From NCBI GenBank assembly GCA_950295325.1, contig OX485809.1:31248001-31312000 (forward strand): a DNA stretch of 64,000 bases, written 5' to 3'. The DNA comes from Polytrichum commune. Taxonomy: Eukaryota; Streptophyta; Polytrichopsida; Polytrichales; Polytrichaceae. Within the stretch, counting starts at the first letter, position 1. Each line of letters starts with the position of its first letter. Both the position numbers and the translations under genes were made by a program. Below the pieces are notes generated by a model. It was not told where the DNA came from, searched no databases, and worked only from the letters and a program-made list of their open reading frames with translations. Positions 24,105 to 37,895 of this stretch are shown here, piece by piece.

Positions 24105-24282
24105 GCAGTGTCTGCTGGGGAGATTTTTTGGGTGTAATCAGTCGAGATCCGAGTGTTTCCAAGTCCAACCGGTTGCATGTTGACATCTTTCGGTGCAGTG
24201 TCCGGGGCAGATTTTTTGGGCTCAATCAATCAAGATCCTAGTGACTCCAAGTCCAACCGGTTACATGCTGACCATCTTTTGT
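24105..24282. repeat. 90-bp tandem duplication
   Basis: Two copies, period 90 bp, share GCAGTGTC, AGATTTTTTGGG, 'atcaagatcc'-type sequence and AAGTCCAACCGGTT. A diverged single copy lies at 11915-11975. Confidence 0.7.
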
Positions 24283-24569
24283 GGGTTTTTTCTTTCTTTA
24301 TGCGTTTGCAGTATATTCTCTAGATTCTTTAAACTGATGGGTAAATCTTCCCTGGAGTCTTGCACTTCAACCGGTTTCTTCTCAACCTCAACCGGTTGAT
24401 CTGTAACTTAAGCGGCCACTTGTCGCCATGCATTCATTCGGTGTTTCTTTATTCATTCGAGGTACATTGTTCTCTCTAAGTCTCTCTATAATTGACTGCA
24501 ACCGGTTATTTCTGCGACTCGAACTGCTTCATCTGTAACTCTGAGCGGCCGGTTCTCCCTGTTCATAGG

Positions 24570-26230
24570 TTTGGTTGTAATGTATTCAACTGCCAGGTGT
24601 TCCAAGTACCTCAACCACGTGGGGGACTCCAGGAGCCTCGGCAGTCGGACTATAAAGGTTTTGATGGGTGGAGACCACGAACTTCAGTTGAAAGGTCCAG
24701 GGTACACTAAAGCTGCCTTGATTGTTATTATAGGAGCTCACTGCCTGCACTCACTCATCGATCATCACTGGGCACAGAGAGAGCCCTCTTTGATCATTGG
24801 GTATGTGCACCTATCACCGATACTTAGGTGGTGCACGGCCAAGGTTTTCGTGGCAGCCATGCAAATTGAAGATAAGAACGCTTGGAGATAGATTTTTTCT
24901 ATCGACTCTGCCATGGGGTAGTCCGGGGTGGTTTTTGAAATGGGTCAAAAGTCTGGCAATCCATCAGAATCAGTCACATATGTGTTGTGATTCTATGGTG
25001 TCAGTAACTCACTCATCAAGTGGCGTGCAAGTGAGTGTTGATGTACAATGGTCTCTAAAAGGAGCCAAAGTCTGGTCTTGACTAGATAACCAACTGGAAT
25101 TAGTCACGTGTCTAGGATGATAATAATAGGGCAGAGCACTCTTGCAACTAGCAACTTGTTTTGATTTTTTGGAGCAAACTTGACCTTATCAATGAGCATC
25201 AAAGATCCCAAATCAATCTCCACCATTTATGGTATTTTAATGTCATATGTGTAATGACTTGTCTATGCTAGGTTACATTAATGGCCAACAACTTGATCAT
25301 TAGTGTGATCTCATGACACTTGGCATTAGTATGCTCAATAATATCTTCCTCTTGCATATTAAAATGTAAAAACATGACACTTGGCATTTGTGTGTTCAAT
25401 GATATCTTCCTCTCACATACTAAGACATAACATCATCAAATCAAGCACTTTAACGTGTTGTGCTAAATATCACATTGTAAATAGTCATGCACCTCAAAAA
25501 AATTCTTTATGTTGACAAATGATGACATTATGGCAATTAATGAATGTGACACTACTAGGCCACTTAGCCATCTAGTTCAGACCATTTTCCAGTAGTACAT
25601 GTGACAATTCATATCATAAACGTTGTTGTGAGATTAGGTCATAAAGTTGCTTTACTTACAATAAGATCGACGTATTACGTGGATCAAAATTGGACGTTGA
25701 GAGCTCTATCATTGATCATAGGATATGTCAACCTATCACCAACAGATAATGCATGGCCAAGACTTCGTGGCAACCATGCAAGTTGAAGGTGTAAATGTTC
25801 GGAGATTTTTACTTAAATTTTTGGAGCAAACTTGACCTTATAAATTAGCATCAAAAACCCCAAATTAGTTTGGTGAGACCAAGCTTGTGGTTGTATTCTA
25901 CTAGGCGTTCCACTACATTACCACATGTGGGTTTTGTTGTCTCCACAACCCAGTAAAACAGTTGGTGGGTGGAGATTATGAAGGTACACGAAGTTGTTGA
26001 CGTTATTAAAGGAGATTTGGTGTATTTCATGGGTCATAAGTGAGCATTGAAAGCTCTTATCTTTGATCATAAGGCATGCGAGCATGTCACCAGTAAACAA
26101 TGCACGGTCAAGGATTTTTGGCAGCAATATAAGTTGAAGGTACGTAGACATTGAGTACTCCTTGTAGCTCAACTATTCCTTTCTTTAAATGAGGAAACTT
26201 GACCACATAATCAACATCAAAGACCCCAAT
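24570..26230. repeat. Three diverged copies of a local repeat
   Basis: A block containing TTTGATCAT, then 'acctatcacc', then GCACGGCCAAGG-type sequence, then GGCAGCCATGCAA occurs near 24785, 25705 and 26065. A companion block, GGAGCAAACTTGACC then 'agcatcaaag', occurs near 25172, 25823 and 26195. The order suggests old tandem duplication followed by divergence. ORFs here are short. Confidence 0.55.
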
Positions 26231-28554
26231 TTATGAGTCTAGTGAAACCCGGCTTGCTAGTGTATTCGGTCAGTCGAATGAGATGGAATCAGTGTGAAAA
26301 TCAATATATGGCGCTGGAGGGTTGCGATGGTAATAAATCCGTTTTTCAATCACTCTTCACACATACCTTAATAGACTCTCTCACGCTTGTGGGGTTAATC
26401 TACAACTTCATTCATGATGAGACTTGTTAGCCTTCGGGATGTACATGGGATGATCTTCATGTGGTCACCCATGAAATTGAACATGGTTGGGACTTTCTGC
26501 TGCCATTCATTGCCCTGTATTTTGTTTCGATCTTTTTGACGGTTATTGGAGGAGCCTGACATGTACATTGCAAGACAAAGACAAGTACTTGGGTAAATCT
26601 GACACCAAACTTTTACCCTTCACTTCATCTTCACTTGGAATGTTTTTACATGCTCCATTTTCCACACAACTTGTGTGACTAGGTACTACGTAGGTGTAGA
26701 GTAGAGAGGAGTTCTGGCAAGTACACCTGAGATGCTGGAGTTCGCCACTAAGCTTTCTCCTGAAGTTACTTTGCTGGTTCACTTAAATCAGTGATTGATT
26801 AATCTCCACATTAATAGGTTTAATGGGTAATGTAGTAGTGAGGTCTACACTAATTATGGCATTCAGTGTCACTTACGTTTTCAGTCAAAACACAATATGA
26901 CAATGTGATACTATAAACAATGTACTTTAAAGTCCCCAATGTCTAAAGTAATGCAGAGGAGAAATCACTGAGATCATAACATTACTCAAGTGGGGTCCTA
27001 CGGTGTTGGGAATTTGTTGAGCATCATGTCCCTCTTGTTCTGAACTTTCCTTACAAGATGAGCAGTGTTCACTCTGGAAATTGTTCGTTGACATGAAGCC
27101 AAATCCAAGGGTTACCCTATCGAAACCGAGCCAATATTTATTTACATGTTCTTGCTCTGTAACTTCATTGTTGCATGGTAATTGTTTGCATCTGGCTCCA
27201 CAAATGGAAGCCGACACCTACTAGACACATCGACTGAAAATATTAGACATGATTACCAACTGGGAATAAAGTGGGGTTGTCCCCCTCTCACTATCCACTC
27301 TATTGATTTTCCACTTCAAAAATCACTATAGCATTTTGAAATTAGTGCAATCCACATTAAATCCAATAAGTGGTGTACATGAATACGTACTTGGCAATGC
27401 AATTTTCCTCCATTCGTGCTTCCATAACATTACTCAACGCTTCGTGGGTGTCCTCTTTCTATTCTCACTTTTTCACATTTAAGCCTACGTGTAGAGTCGC
27501 ATATTAATGATGTTGGACGCTTCCTTGATTTCATATGATTGTGACATATTGTACAATTCTTGAATTCAGTGTAAAAGCTAAAAGATTGTGAGCATCCCAT
27601 CCACTTTGGTCCGGGGGCCGACAACTGTGATGCTAGTGTTCAATAATGTTATGTCACAAGAACACCACCGACATCTAACACTCACGCTTGTCTTCAATTC
27701 AAACTCTAGTGAGTATTTTCCATTCAACACGGGACCTTTCATTTCTTTGTTGGAACCAAAAAGAAGAAGACAAAGAGGGTTGTGCTTCAAATGGTTCCAA
27801 AACATGACGTACCAATCCACACATTATCCTATCCCACGTAACATTATTCAACTGTTATCCACCGTTTCATTTTAATAATACTCATTGGCAATGCTTCAGT
27901 CGAATCTCACCCGTTTCTCAAGTTAAATCTACCTATTGACAAGCATCCATAAGGTATAACTCGAGCACCTTACATGACATATTCCTAGCCCCACCCAACC
28001 CCATCACTCAATTAAATAATGTTATGCACAACATCATTATAACAATTTATTGGTGGTGAGAATGGGAGACCTTTACAGATGATCTATTACTTCGCATGGT
28101 AAATCAATAATGAATAGTCTGGAATATTCCTTCTATCACATAAGATGTGCTAGGATTCATTACGTAAAGATCGATGCTGATGCAATAAGAAAACCGATCT
28201 ACAGAGAACAGTTCAAATCAAAACCCCCTCCTTTGTTTCTATTTGTCCACACAAAAAAATCATGATCTTATGCCACGTTTTCAACATGTGGAACAGTGTC
28301 CAGGGAGATCTTGGGCAAAATTGTCCGGTGAGATTCAAGTGTTTCCATGGAGATTTTCACATCGCCGATCATTCTTGAGGATTATATTAAAAACACATCA
28401 TAAATTAGTACAAAGAAAACCGAAAGATATAACCAATCGAGACCCAAGTCTGTAACTAGCGATTAGATCTCCTCTTCTTACATGTGGAATCTGTTGAATG
28501 GATATATCTGCAAGAAGATGGGGAGCGGTTGTCAATACAGACATACACAAAGTG
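26231..28554. other. Intergenic DNA with a CACTAAATAT remnant, no gene
   Basis: Near 26846 a degraded terminus ('cactaattatggcattcagtg') suggests one more MITE remnant. Short ORFs on both strands overlap and none is recognisable. Confidence 0.4.
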
Positions 28555-28899
28555 CACTAAGTAGTGTATTTAGTGCCACCAATTCTATTTGTCTTGCTCA
28601 GTAGTATTTGTCATTCCTTGGAAAAAAAAACACTTTGGGCATCATAGATTTACAATGTAGCAAATAATGTCACTTATTAAGTGAGCTTTCATCCATATTT
28701 CAATCATCCATGACAACATTTCACTACAGAAAATGTAAGGATGCATAATATACCAAACTTTGTCTCAATAATTGGCATTTAGATGAACTACAAGTCAGTT
28801 GAGATGTCATCATTTGTGAACTTATTCCTGGAAGTGTCATTAGAAAAGTTATCACAGTGATATAAAATACTATATGACACTATAATACAATATTTAGTG
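28555..28899. mobile_element. CACTAAATAT-family MITE (345 bp)
   Basis: Left terminus CACTAAGTAGTGTATTTAGT, right terminus ACAATATTTAGTG. It shares the interior blocks 'tgtcttgctcag', 'tttgtcattccttgg', 'catcatagatttacaatg' and 'cagtgatataaa' with the copies at 3999-5084 and 19217-19580. Confidence 0.8.
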
Positions 28900-29215
28900 T
28901 AGTTGATATCCCATCCTCCAATCAATACCAGTGTTCATGCCCAGTTGCCATATGCACATACACTGTGGCATCACTTATTTACCCTTGCTCATTTAATACC
29001 TGTTGTATAAACCATGAACCCATGAATATGGAACTCTAGAATAATTATGTTTTTGACAAAAACCTCTTTGATCCAATACCACATGAATTTTAAATACTGT
29101 AAACGAACCTCACATAACAACTCGTTGGGTCTTTTACCAAGAACTTTCAAAAAAATGTACATTTTGAAACCCGAACACATACACTAAGTTAGTTAGGTTT
29201 TGCAAAGGTGTCAAC
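28900..29215. other. Intergenic spacer downstream of tRNA-Val
   Basis: AT-rich spacer with no recognised gene; it ends at the oligo-T terminator of the tRNA gene. Confidence 0.4.
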
Positions 29216-29221
29216 AAAAAA
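29216..29221 (-). terminator. RNA polymerase III terminator of tRNA-Val
   Basis: On the minus strand this is TTTTTT, starting 15 nt after the discriminator base of the tRNA, a typical spacing for Pol III termination. Confidence 0.7.
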
Positions 29222-29236
29222 GAGAATTTATCACTA

Positions 29237-29310
29237 TGTTTTCGCCCGGGTTCGAACCGGAGACCTTCAGTGTGTTAGACTGATGTGATAACCAACTACA
29301 CCACGAAAAC
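29237..29310 (-). tRNA. tRNA-Val (anticodon AAC)
   Basis: A complete 74-nt cloverleaf can be folded on the minus strand. The acceptor stem GTTTTCG pairs perfectly with CGAAAAC, and the discriminator is A. The D arm contains GTAGTTGGTT (A-box region). The anticodon stem TCAGT/ACTGA encloses the loop CTAACAC, giving anticodon AAC at positions 34-36. The T arm holds GGTTCGAACCC (B-box). There is no intron and no encoded CCA, as expected of a nuclear tRNA gene. An oligo-T terminator follows. It lies about 800 bp beyond the stop codon of the fucosyltransferase gene, on the same strand, and is transcribed separately. Confidence 0.95.
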
Positions 29311-30112
29311 TGGATGTCAGAAGCTTGTCTCTTTTCGTAATAGTAACATTTTTCCTTCACTTATCTGTAAACTACTTGAGTCGCAATATACTTGGAGAGA
29401 TTCACTACAGCCTTTCGTTATACCAAGTGACCTCAAAATTCAGAGATGGAAGTTTATGTAGGTCTCATGGCCGAAGCCTCATTCAGTACTTTTGTAAAAC
29501 TACTTGGTTGATGCATCATGCAGGCAGTCACAATGACCAGAGCAACCACCACCAGCAGTTGCAGAATAAATATATGTTGCAACTACATATATAGATTCAA
29601 TTTCAGTGTGATGCTTAGCAATGTACAGATGGCGGATTACAGCACCAAAGAGGTGATATACAAGTAGTATGAGTACCCTTGCATGCCATGGCGCAATCAA
29701 ATCCCAAAGTTCGACTGTACACCCTTTGGTAAACTTCTTCCCTGGAGCTTCAAAACACAGTTCCATTGGGCATATTAAATGGGCCCATTTGAATTGCAGT
29801 CACACTTCTAATCTTGGAGGATAAGTACTCACTTAATTTGGAGATAGAAGGACTAATAGCACCAGGCAGAAACTCTGCGTAGCTCTAAATGATGCAACTC
29901 TTAGAAGAGCACCACATCAATATCTGACATGAAGGAGACTGATAATCATGAGAAGAGAGCAGAATTTTACCTCAGCCTTACTGGGAAAAGAGAGTAAAGG
30001 CTGTAGTGAGTCTCCTGTCTGGGAGTAAACGTAATCACTCAAATGCATGTTTCTGTACAGTTTCTATCCAAAAGGTCAAAATCAGGTTTCCAGGATACAG
30101 ATCCAGAAAGCA
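29311..30112 (-). other. Region downstream of the fucosyltransferase gene, probable 3' UTR
   Basis: No coding sequence was recognised. The part nearest 30112 is probably 3' UTR of the minus-strand gene; I could not place a polyadenylation site with confidence. Confidence 0.4.
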
Positions 30113-33100
30113 TCATACAAATATAACTTCAAGTTTGAGACACCGCTCCTTCTGCACCAACTCTTTCAATCCTTTGTCACCACCAAAGCTCCAGGTATAA
30201 AGGGCCTCCCTTTGAGTCAGACTGGCAGGGTAAATTTTGTATATCCGTAAATTTGAATCTCCCCTTATTACCTCTGGGCGCTCTGTCTTCCAGATTGGAA
30301 CATGCTTCAGCGCTGTGAACTTGTCAAGCACAGCCTGTATCAGATTGGAAATGGTGAGGTCGATATCTCTGCCAAGGAAACAATAGAAAGAGCATTAGGA
30401 CCTTGAAAAGGTTAAAAACGAGCAAAGAGATATGTGACAAATATTGGTGGAAGAATAATACCACAAACTCTGATCACAGGATCACAAACAGAAGAAACGT
30501 CTCAGCTGCATGGTGGGGTTATTGACCAAGTCGCAATAGCAGACCCCTGTTGTTAACAAATTACAGAGGATCAACTGCGGATGGATGATGAAAATTACAC
30601 TAATATAAAAGATGGGGGTTTAATTCCAACAGCACCATTATCCTGGTTTGACTATAACTGCAAAAGGAAAGTCTTAGAGAAAGTCTAAGAAAGAAATGCC
30701 AGACAGGAAGGGTGTTATGTCAATAACAAGCTTCAGTTTTTCTAAAGAAATTTGATTTGGTGGCTGTATATGAAGATTAACTGATCAGCTACAGGGAGTG
30801 TTAAATGATGTATCCTTGAATGCTATGAACCAGAACGTGATCATACAAACTGTTGAATACAAATTGGACCCAACACACTCCACAAATTCTGCAAGTTCCA
30901 AAACAACTCGCTTTGACTCAAAAGTTCATTCAGATATCCTTTCAATTAAGATCATAACAGGAAGAAACTATGGTTGTACCCTTGCAACAGGGTACACAAT
31001 GATAATTTTAGATGTGGAATCTGGTCATTTATGCATGTCAGAGTACATTTTTCTAGCAACTTTCCTATTACTAACAATTGGTGTTTACAATTTGGAACAA
31101 CGAAGAGCTATGAAAACAGCTATACATAGGTTGAATATGCAATCTTCCATGCCTGGCGACAGTTTCTATATACCAATCAAGTTCAAGCGTCAAAAGTTGC
31201 CACTTCTCCCCAGTGATGACATCAATTCTGGATTTGGTGCAATACAACGTTTTGGTTCCCAAATAGTAGCAAGCATTGGTACGATCCTCCACATCAAGTT
31301 CCCACCACAGCTCAAAGACTAAGGATGAGATTTACATCATACACTTTCTTCCACCATTGTTGCTCCTGAAAGTGGGAACAAGATTTTCCCTCTAACTAAG
31401 GTAAAGCAGAGCATAGTTGGAAAGATATATCTTACTTGATAAAGATTGACTCCATCTCAAACCGGCCCCGCTCCCGCACATATAAGTGGTGTAGGGTGTA
31501 GCCTGATTCACTGGTGCACTTGCAAGGTCTATTGGCAGCAGCTATCTCCTCGTGCAAGCGCAATTTGGTGGCTAAATGAATGCACAGCCTGCACGAGGAA
31601 TGCACAGCAGCCATATCCACCAAAGCTAGAAAAGAATCTGAAGGGCCATCAAACTTCCATCTGCACAATTCATCCCACAAAGGACCTCCAATCAGTTCAT
31701 AACTTTGACACTGGTGAAGCCTCCGAGAGAAGGTGAACTAGAGAACCTGTGATATGAAATCAGTTGATCTCAAGAAGCTAACAACGATAAACACGGGTAG
31801 ATTGGTATCTGGTTAAAAAAAGTGGGTTAGGTGTACTATAGAGGGGTAGAGTGTTACCAATAGTCTTAAACACATATTGGTAACTGTTGCTTACATCTCT
31901 CACACACATGCACACAGAAACTTGCAGCACTAACTGGGGTAAATTCAGCAATCTTCCAATATTCTGAATATCTCCGCATCACCAGTTCACTTTGTTGCGT
32001 GTGCTTATATATGCTAATTTCAACTGACCCAAACAAGGACCTATTGCCCACCACTCACAAGATGGACATGAGTCACAGCCAGTTGGTTACTGTTTCCTCA
32101 CCAAAAGCCTACAGTGTGTGATCAAACTGCACATGATAAAAACCGAGACCAGGATAAACGCCTGCACAAGTCTGTACAAATGGCTCCAACTGCGATTCCA
32201 ATGATGATCGATAGATGAAGACCTACCGAATAGTCTCGTTATATGCAGTTTCATTGCTAGCAAGATATTTTATCCGCGCTGCTGCAGCCTTCACTTCACT
32301 TGTGTCCTTGATAAAAATCAAGGTATTTGGACCAGGTGCAAATTCGTCAATATTTGGAGGTCCAACTACAATTGGAATTGTACCTGCAAGTCCCAGGGTT
32401 GCCTTCAGTGCTAGGTAACTCGTACGACAGCCAGTCAAAGACTAAAAAAAACCAAAAACAAAAACTGAGAGGATTCCAAACACTAACACAGATGACCTTA
32501 TGGTCAATGAACTAGCAACGATTCCCAAGCATGTCGGACCATCAAATATCTGATCTCTGTCACTGCCTTCCAGTCAAAAATGAGCAGTTCAGGGTATCAC
32601 ACTACCAAGTTCTTTTTCAAATGATCACCAAAGCAGAAATATACTACACTTTGACTAGAGGAAAGAGAGTGAAGCAGACCCCAAACTTCACAATTGAAAG
32701 GCAAACAGTTCGCAACTGAAATGCAACCAATAGCTATTTACTAAACAATACACACCTGCCACAAGAGCCTGAAAAAATTTCTCAGTGACGTAATCTTCAA
32801 CATTAGAGTTCTCAAATGAAAGGCTGAACTTGTAATCTCGAAGTGCCTCCACCTTGTTGACCCCTACAAAATATCCAACTGCTTCATCAAGAATGCTGAT
32901 TTGATGATTCATCCGTTGATTGCACCTATTGTAGCTACGCTAAGCATCCAAGAAACACCATAACCAACCTCATGTATCCACAAATTCTAGGCCAAACTTG
33001 GTGCATAGGATGAGGACTTATCAGCTGCCAAAGTTCCTGTAATTAATTAGATCCAAAGGCTTGCATCAGTTGAATAAATAACAATCCTACTTAAACTGAT

Positions 33101-36100
33101 GCCCTTGCTCCCCTTCAAGCCTATCATGTTTTTCTAAAAATGAGAAGCCCTGCTCAGAATTACCTTCTCTATTAGCAAATATGAAATCTAAGGAACCTGC
33201 TGACAGTAAATGAATCACGGAATGCAGGGGATACCTCGGCTACCAGGAACATTTTGATCGCATAACCCATATGAATCCACTGGGACTCCCTCACTCTGTA
33301 ACATGCTCATGATCTGGAGACGATCATTTCGAGCCCCACAATTGGAAATAAATGCAGCTGCAAGTGCTTTTTTTGTCTTTTTCTTAGGGGGATCCATGAG
33401 TGGATACTCTGCCCAAGAGAAATACCCCACCGGAACATCTGACTTTAGACTTGTTGTCATCGCCACTGTGATTCCATTCCTGCATGCAACTGTGTAGGTT
33501 AGAGAAAATTTAATCTGCCTAACTGGATCTCTGCCGATAATTTTTTTTAAGTACACATTGTATGCGAGTATGGATGTAAATTTAGTATAGACAGTAAAAA
33601 AATCATTCACATAAATAAGTCTACTATATTAACTGTAAAATATCATTGTTTGAGTAATATTGCATGTGATAACATTCAAGATAGTTATTACTATATTAGG
33701 AAGTTAGTACAGTCCACAACAATGTGGATACCACAAAACAAAAAAAATTGCTCCATACTCGGAACGTCTCACCATCAATAGAATGGATAAAAGTTTAGCG
33801 TGGTCCATAAAAATACTTCAAGACTTTTGGATGTACTCAGAATCATTGCGTTCATGCTAGACCAAATATTCGGTGTAGTGAAGCTGTGTGATTACGATTT
33901 AGATTGTCAATGTATATTGGAAGTTTTTAATTGTGGCAACTAGATGGCCCTTCAAGAAGCCTGAAGTGAAGGCCACCCTTATATAAATTGTATATTAATA
34001 TTGGTACAATGTTCCAGTGAGCCCAGTCCACCAAAAAAGAGTATTTGTTTAGTTGTTTGAATGTTTGAGCTTCCAAGCTTAGATTCTCATGATGTTTGAA
34101 TATTGCTCAATACCTATTCAAATGAAGTAAACGAAAAGGTTGTGTTACGGCTCTCAAACATAAAATTCCGCCTGGCCATTTGAACACAATGAACCCCAAA
34201 TTTCCTCCGCATTGTCATGGCCTAAACATCTGACAAGTGGCACATTACATGACTTAGGTAGTTTTTTGAAGGTTTAAACTACCTCCACTAACAAACACCA
34301 CACAATGATTTCAATAAGCAGAAGCCATCATACAGACAGTATCTAACCTAGAGAACTGCAAAGAACCTCAGCAATCCACCTTTAACTCTATACACCATAA
34401 CCTTCATCAAGCATGCAAAGACAAGTGGCTGGAACCCTCAAGAATTATGTAGCTCATCATAAATGAAGCAGCTCAATAAGTGAAAAATAAGGACAAAAAA
34501 ACAAGAAAAGGAAGGAAGAATAAAGACAAAGAAAGAAACAATAAACACAGAAAGAGGGAAACAGATTGTAAGTGATGAATCTAAGAAATGAGATGGAAAG
34601 TCAAAATAATAAATCTGATGCTTGTAGACAATTTAGCTTCCCATGTGAAGGCAGGAAGGAGCTTGACCAAGACATTTATATGTTTTGGGCTACTCACTTG
34701 AAGCCTCCTATGGCACACCACTTTGTATGAGCCCAAGGCCCTACTGAAGACCAATCAAAGCACTCCATGACATCAAAGGACAGACTCAACTCATGACAGA
34801 TTGCACAAATATAGGAATTGTATATTGCATAATAATATAACATTTTGTACGTGAATCCTTACTTGTGTGCGTGGTCAATGTCATTATCAGGAAAATAGGC
34901 TGAAGACTCCATTGAACGCAAGACTTGAGCAGCTGATGTGAAGTCGCGGAGACCAAATTGTGCATCCGGTACACCCTCACCATTTCCTTTGAATACACAG
35001 GGAACGGCACATTTATCCCACACCTATTGTGCCACACGCTCCAAATCAGAAAGGTAGGCTTACAATCAAAATCAAAAGGCTTCACACACATTAATGGACA
35101 TCTACCATTGGCACAAAACAGTTGTAAAAACCATGTACACTGGTCAGGAATCGGAAAATTGGATAAAAAACAAGACATGACTACATGTGTCCTCATGGTG
35201 TGCACACATTATATTTGAAACAGTAATTGGTAAAAACGAAAAGTCAAGCCTGTCCATCTCTCCCACTCTCCTCCAACTTAAAGCAGAATTTGAGACAGAG
35301 CTCATAATCAACTGAAGTTAGCGACCTCCATTAAGGTAAGCGGGCCTAATTTGGTCACTAATCGTAAATGAACACCTATATTTGAATGGTGTGTGATTAA
35401 GTGTGAATCTAAGAACGGACACCAAAAGGGCATTATGTGATTAAAAGAGATTGGACTCCATGTTCAAAATTTGTTAACCATTCTAGGCTCAGTAATTAAC
35501 ATCATTGGGGGAACCGATATGACTATTTAACGGACACGAGAATCTTCACTTTGATAATGAATAAGTATACATGTGAGCTTAACAAATTATGAGGAAAATT
35601 GGCTTCGGGCACGGTTTGGATGTGCTAATCATCTCGCACTACCTGCATGTTTCATATTCTACAAGAAGTGAGTGCAGAGCTAAAAGTGTCTGTTTAATGC
35701 CCAATTACCTAACCTCATAGGTCGAAACACAAATGCTCTTCTAACCAGCAGAGTGCACTTGATGAGCTACATAATCTTAAAGCTGGAACCGTAGCAGCAG
35801 AAGCAGCAGCAGAAGAACATGACTTTATCAGCTTGCCAGAGGCTTTGCAATATATACTTCAAATAAAATAACTTACATGAAGCTTACATAAACCATCTCC
35901 CATTGACCCCTGACCACTTTTGGAGCCCTATTTGGGCCTCTCATTACATACCATATTTTGAAATTGTACAACATGAATATAGATTGTAATGTGACTTTTT
36001 GGTAGATACCGATAGCTTGTTGTCTTGCAAGCTTATTATTATTCTTGACACCTAGACACAAACTGACTTGGAAAGAGTTTGATGAAAGAGAGAATACACA

Positions 36101-36935
36101 ACTAGTAAGGGTGGCTTAAACCCAAGGACTTAACCCGGAATAGTGCTTGGATGGGTGATATTCCTAGCACTTGATTTCTGATGCACCCTGCCACTATGTC
36201 CACCCCATCATAGTGGGGGTATCCGAGTGAACGGGGTATTCTCAACCAACCATGCAAGAACCTAAGGGATTACATATAGACTTAGATCAACTCCAAGATG
36301 AAGAATTAATACCATAATTTAGGCCGGGGGCAACATAGTAGTCATCTTAATATTTTTTCTTTCTTTCTTTCTTGCATAGCTAGTATGAACATGCTAAAAG
36401 CATTTAGGGGCCAAAGAATCGAGAATACCTCCGTTTCAGCCATAGTGACAAGCACGGGCTGCTTGGTGAAGTTACGAGAATATGCAACTTTGTCAGCCTG
36501 CTCCAGCCACTCCTGGGAACAAACACCATTTTCATTTTCTTCCCCTTCGCCCGCGGTCACTATGACCTCTTCTTCTTCCTTCCCCTCATCGGATGCAACC
36601 ACATTCTTGGTTTCCTGGATCGGCAACTCAAGAGCCCCACTCTCTTGAAGTGGGAGGCTCTCTGTTCTAGGGTTCAGGAGTTTCGTAGCCGCGGAGGAGT
36701 ATACCGACGTGGCAGGGGTGTTCAAAATGTCCAAACGAACAATGAATGCGCACTCGATGAGTACCACAGCTAACACGGCCCAGAGTACCGATCTCCCCCA
36801 CCGCGATCGCCCCGCACTCGTTGCAAATGATCGCTGAGGAGGCAGGGGTTTCTCCCCCCCGCCTTCTACATCTGCCTCCACAGCAACAATAGAGCTCGCA
36901 CTCTCGTCCCTCCTGCTCCGCCCCTCCCCCTTCAT
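30113..36935 (-). CDS. Core N-glycan alpha-1,3-fucosyltransferase (GT10), seven coding exons
   Basis: Transfers fucose from GDP-fucose in alpha-1,3 linkage to the innermost GlcNAc of N-glycans in the Golgi (family knowledge; FUT11/FUT12-type in Arabidopsis). Coding exons: 36935-36429, 35023-34863, 33479-33235, 32863-32756, 32383-32227, 31660-31436, 30368-30113. All join in frame at GT-AG introns to 552 residues. Residues 49-66 form one membrane anchor after a basic, acidic-rich cytosolic tail, as in a type II Golgi protein. The catalytic part includes the [10 protein letters not shown] block (239-248), SNCGARN (268-274), the GT10 signature [10 protein letters not shown] with DYVTEK (315-333), VVGPPNI (346-352) and C-terminal CRLC (416-419) and CKC (439-441). 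The start is the first ATG in frame; a longer reading would need a TTG. The N-terminal stem is long for the family. Intron 1 (1.4 kb) contains dispersed repeat near 35330-35640. Confidence 0.93.
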
Positions 36936-37895
36936 AATAACTAACAAAAAAACAAAAGGAACCGAACCGAACCGAACTGAAGCTCACTCCTCCTGCGCTC
37001 GCTACCTTACCGTGGGGGGAACTCGATCCTCAATTGAGCTGCCATTAAGCTATAGAGCATGAAAACTGGAAAATTTTGGTTTGGTTGAAGACTGGTAGAT
37101 TGTGATGATGTGGTGCTTGTGCAACACCTGCATGGGGTGAAGTTCGGTGCAGGTGATGCTTGGAAATGCGGGAGTGACGAAGGAGCTCTGCCATCGCTGC
37201 TGCGGAGAGCTTTGCGACGCAATGTTTTTTTTTCTTCGCTTGACTGACTGACTTGAGTGACGAGAGGAGTCTGACTAGAAAGTCCTCCACTAAGCTTAAC
37301 CTTAGGGACTAGTTGGTTTAGTTTAGTCCACACTAACAAGTAATCACCAAATAAGTAAGGTAGGTACGTCTAAAATGGTTACTTTTGCCAACTACCATAG
37401 GCCCCACTTCTCCAAGGATATGAAACATATGATCAACTTAGAGTGAGATGGTTACTGTACCAAATCCAAGTAGCCGCTTTTCTCATCACTTTTGGAGTTC
37501 ATATGAATATCTTATTCATTGTCAAAGTGAAGATTCTAGTGTTCATTAAATGGTTATATAGGTTCTCCTAACTATGTTGACTATTGAGTGTGGAATGCTT
37601 TTCATATTTTTGAGCATGTAGTCCAATCTGTTTTAAACATGTATAATTTTGCCATCCATTCTTGGAACCACACCTCATCGCACATCCACTAGAACAATAA
37701 TGTAGGTGTCCGGTTAAGATTGATAATTGAATTAGGCACGTCTACCTTAGTGCAGTAATGCTTGGTGTGCACTCCATTTCCAAGTATGGTGATAGTGTGT
37801 TTCTTTGATGAAACTATTACCATGATTGCCAAGTTTGAAGATGTGATGATCAAACAAAAGGTTGGAGGTAATCAATGAGTAGTAGAAGTCTATGG
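36936..37895. other. Upstream region of the fucosyltransferase gene and dispersed repeat
   Basis: Adjacent to the start codon the minus strand is GC-rich (5' UTR/promoter candidate to about 37300), with CCGAA/CGGTTC direct repeats at 36962-36980. No TATA box was placed. A minus-strand ORF at 37007-37339 has no recognisable product. 37370-37740 matches the repeat at 46022-46420 ('ggatatgaaacat', 'gaatatctt.ttcatt.tcaaa', 'gactattgag'). Confidence 0.4.

Noticed and set aside
23864-24229. Minus-strand ORF of 121 codons
   Set aside because: It includes the 90-bp tandem repeat and reads as translated repeat with several overlapping alternatives; no protein family is recognised.
37007-37339. Minus-strand ORF of 110 codons upstream of the fucosyltransferase
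   Set aside because: Lies in the expected 5' UTR/promoter, is serine- and proline-rich, starts close to a repeat boundary and ends before the gene without joining it.
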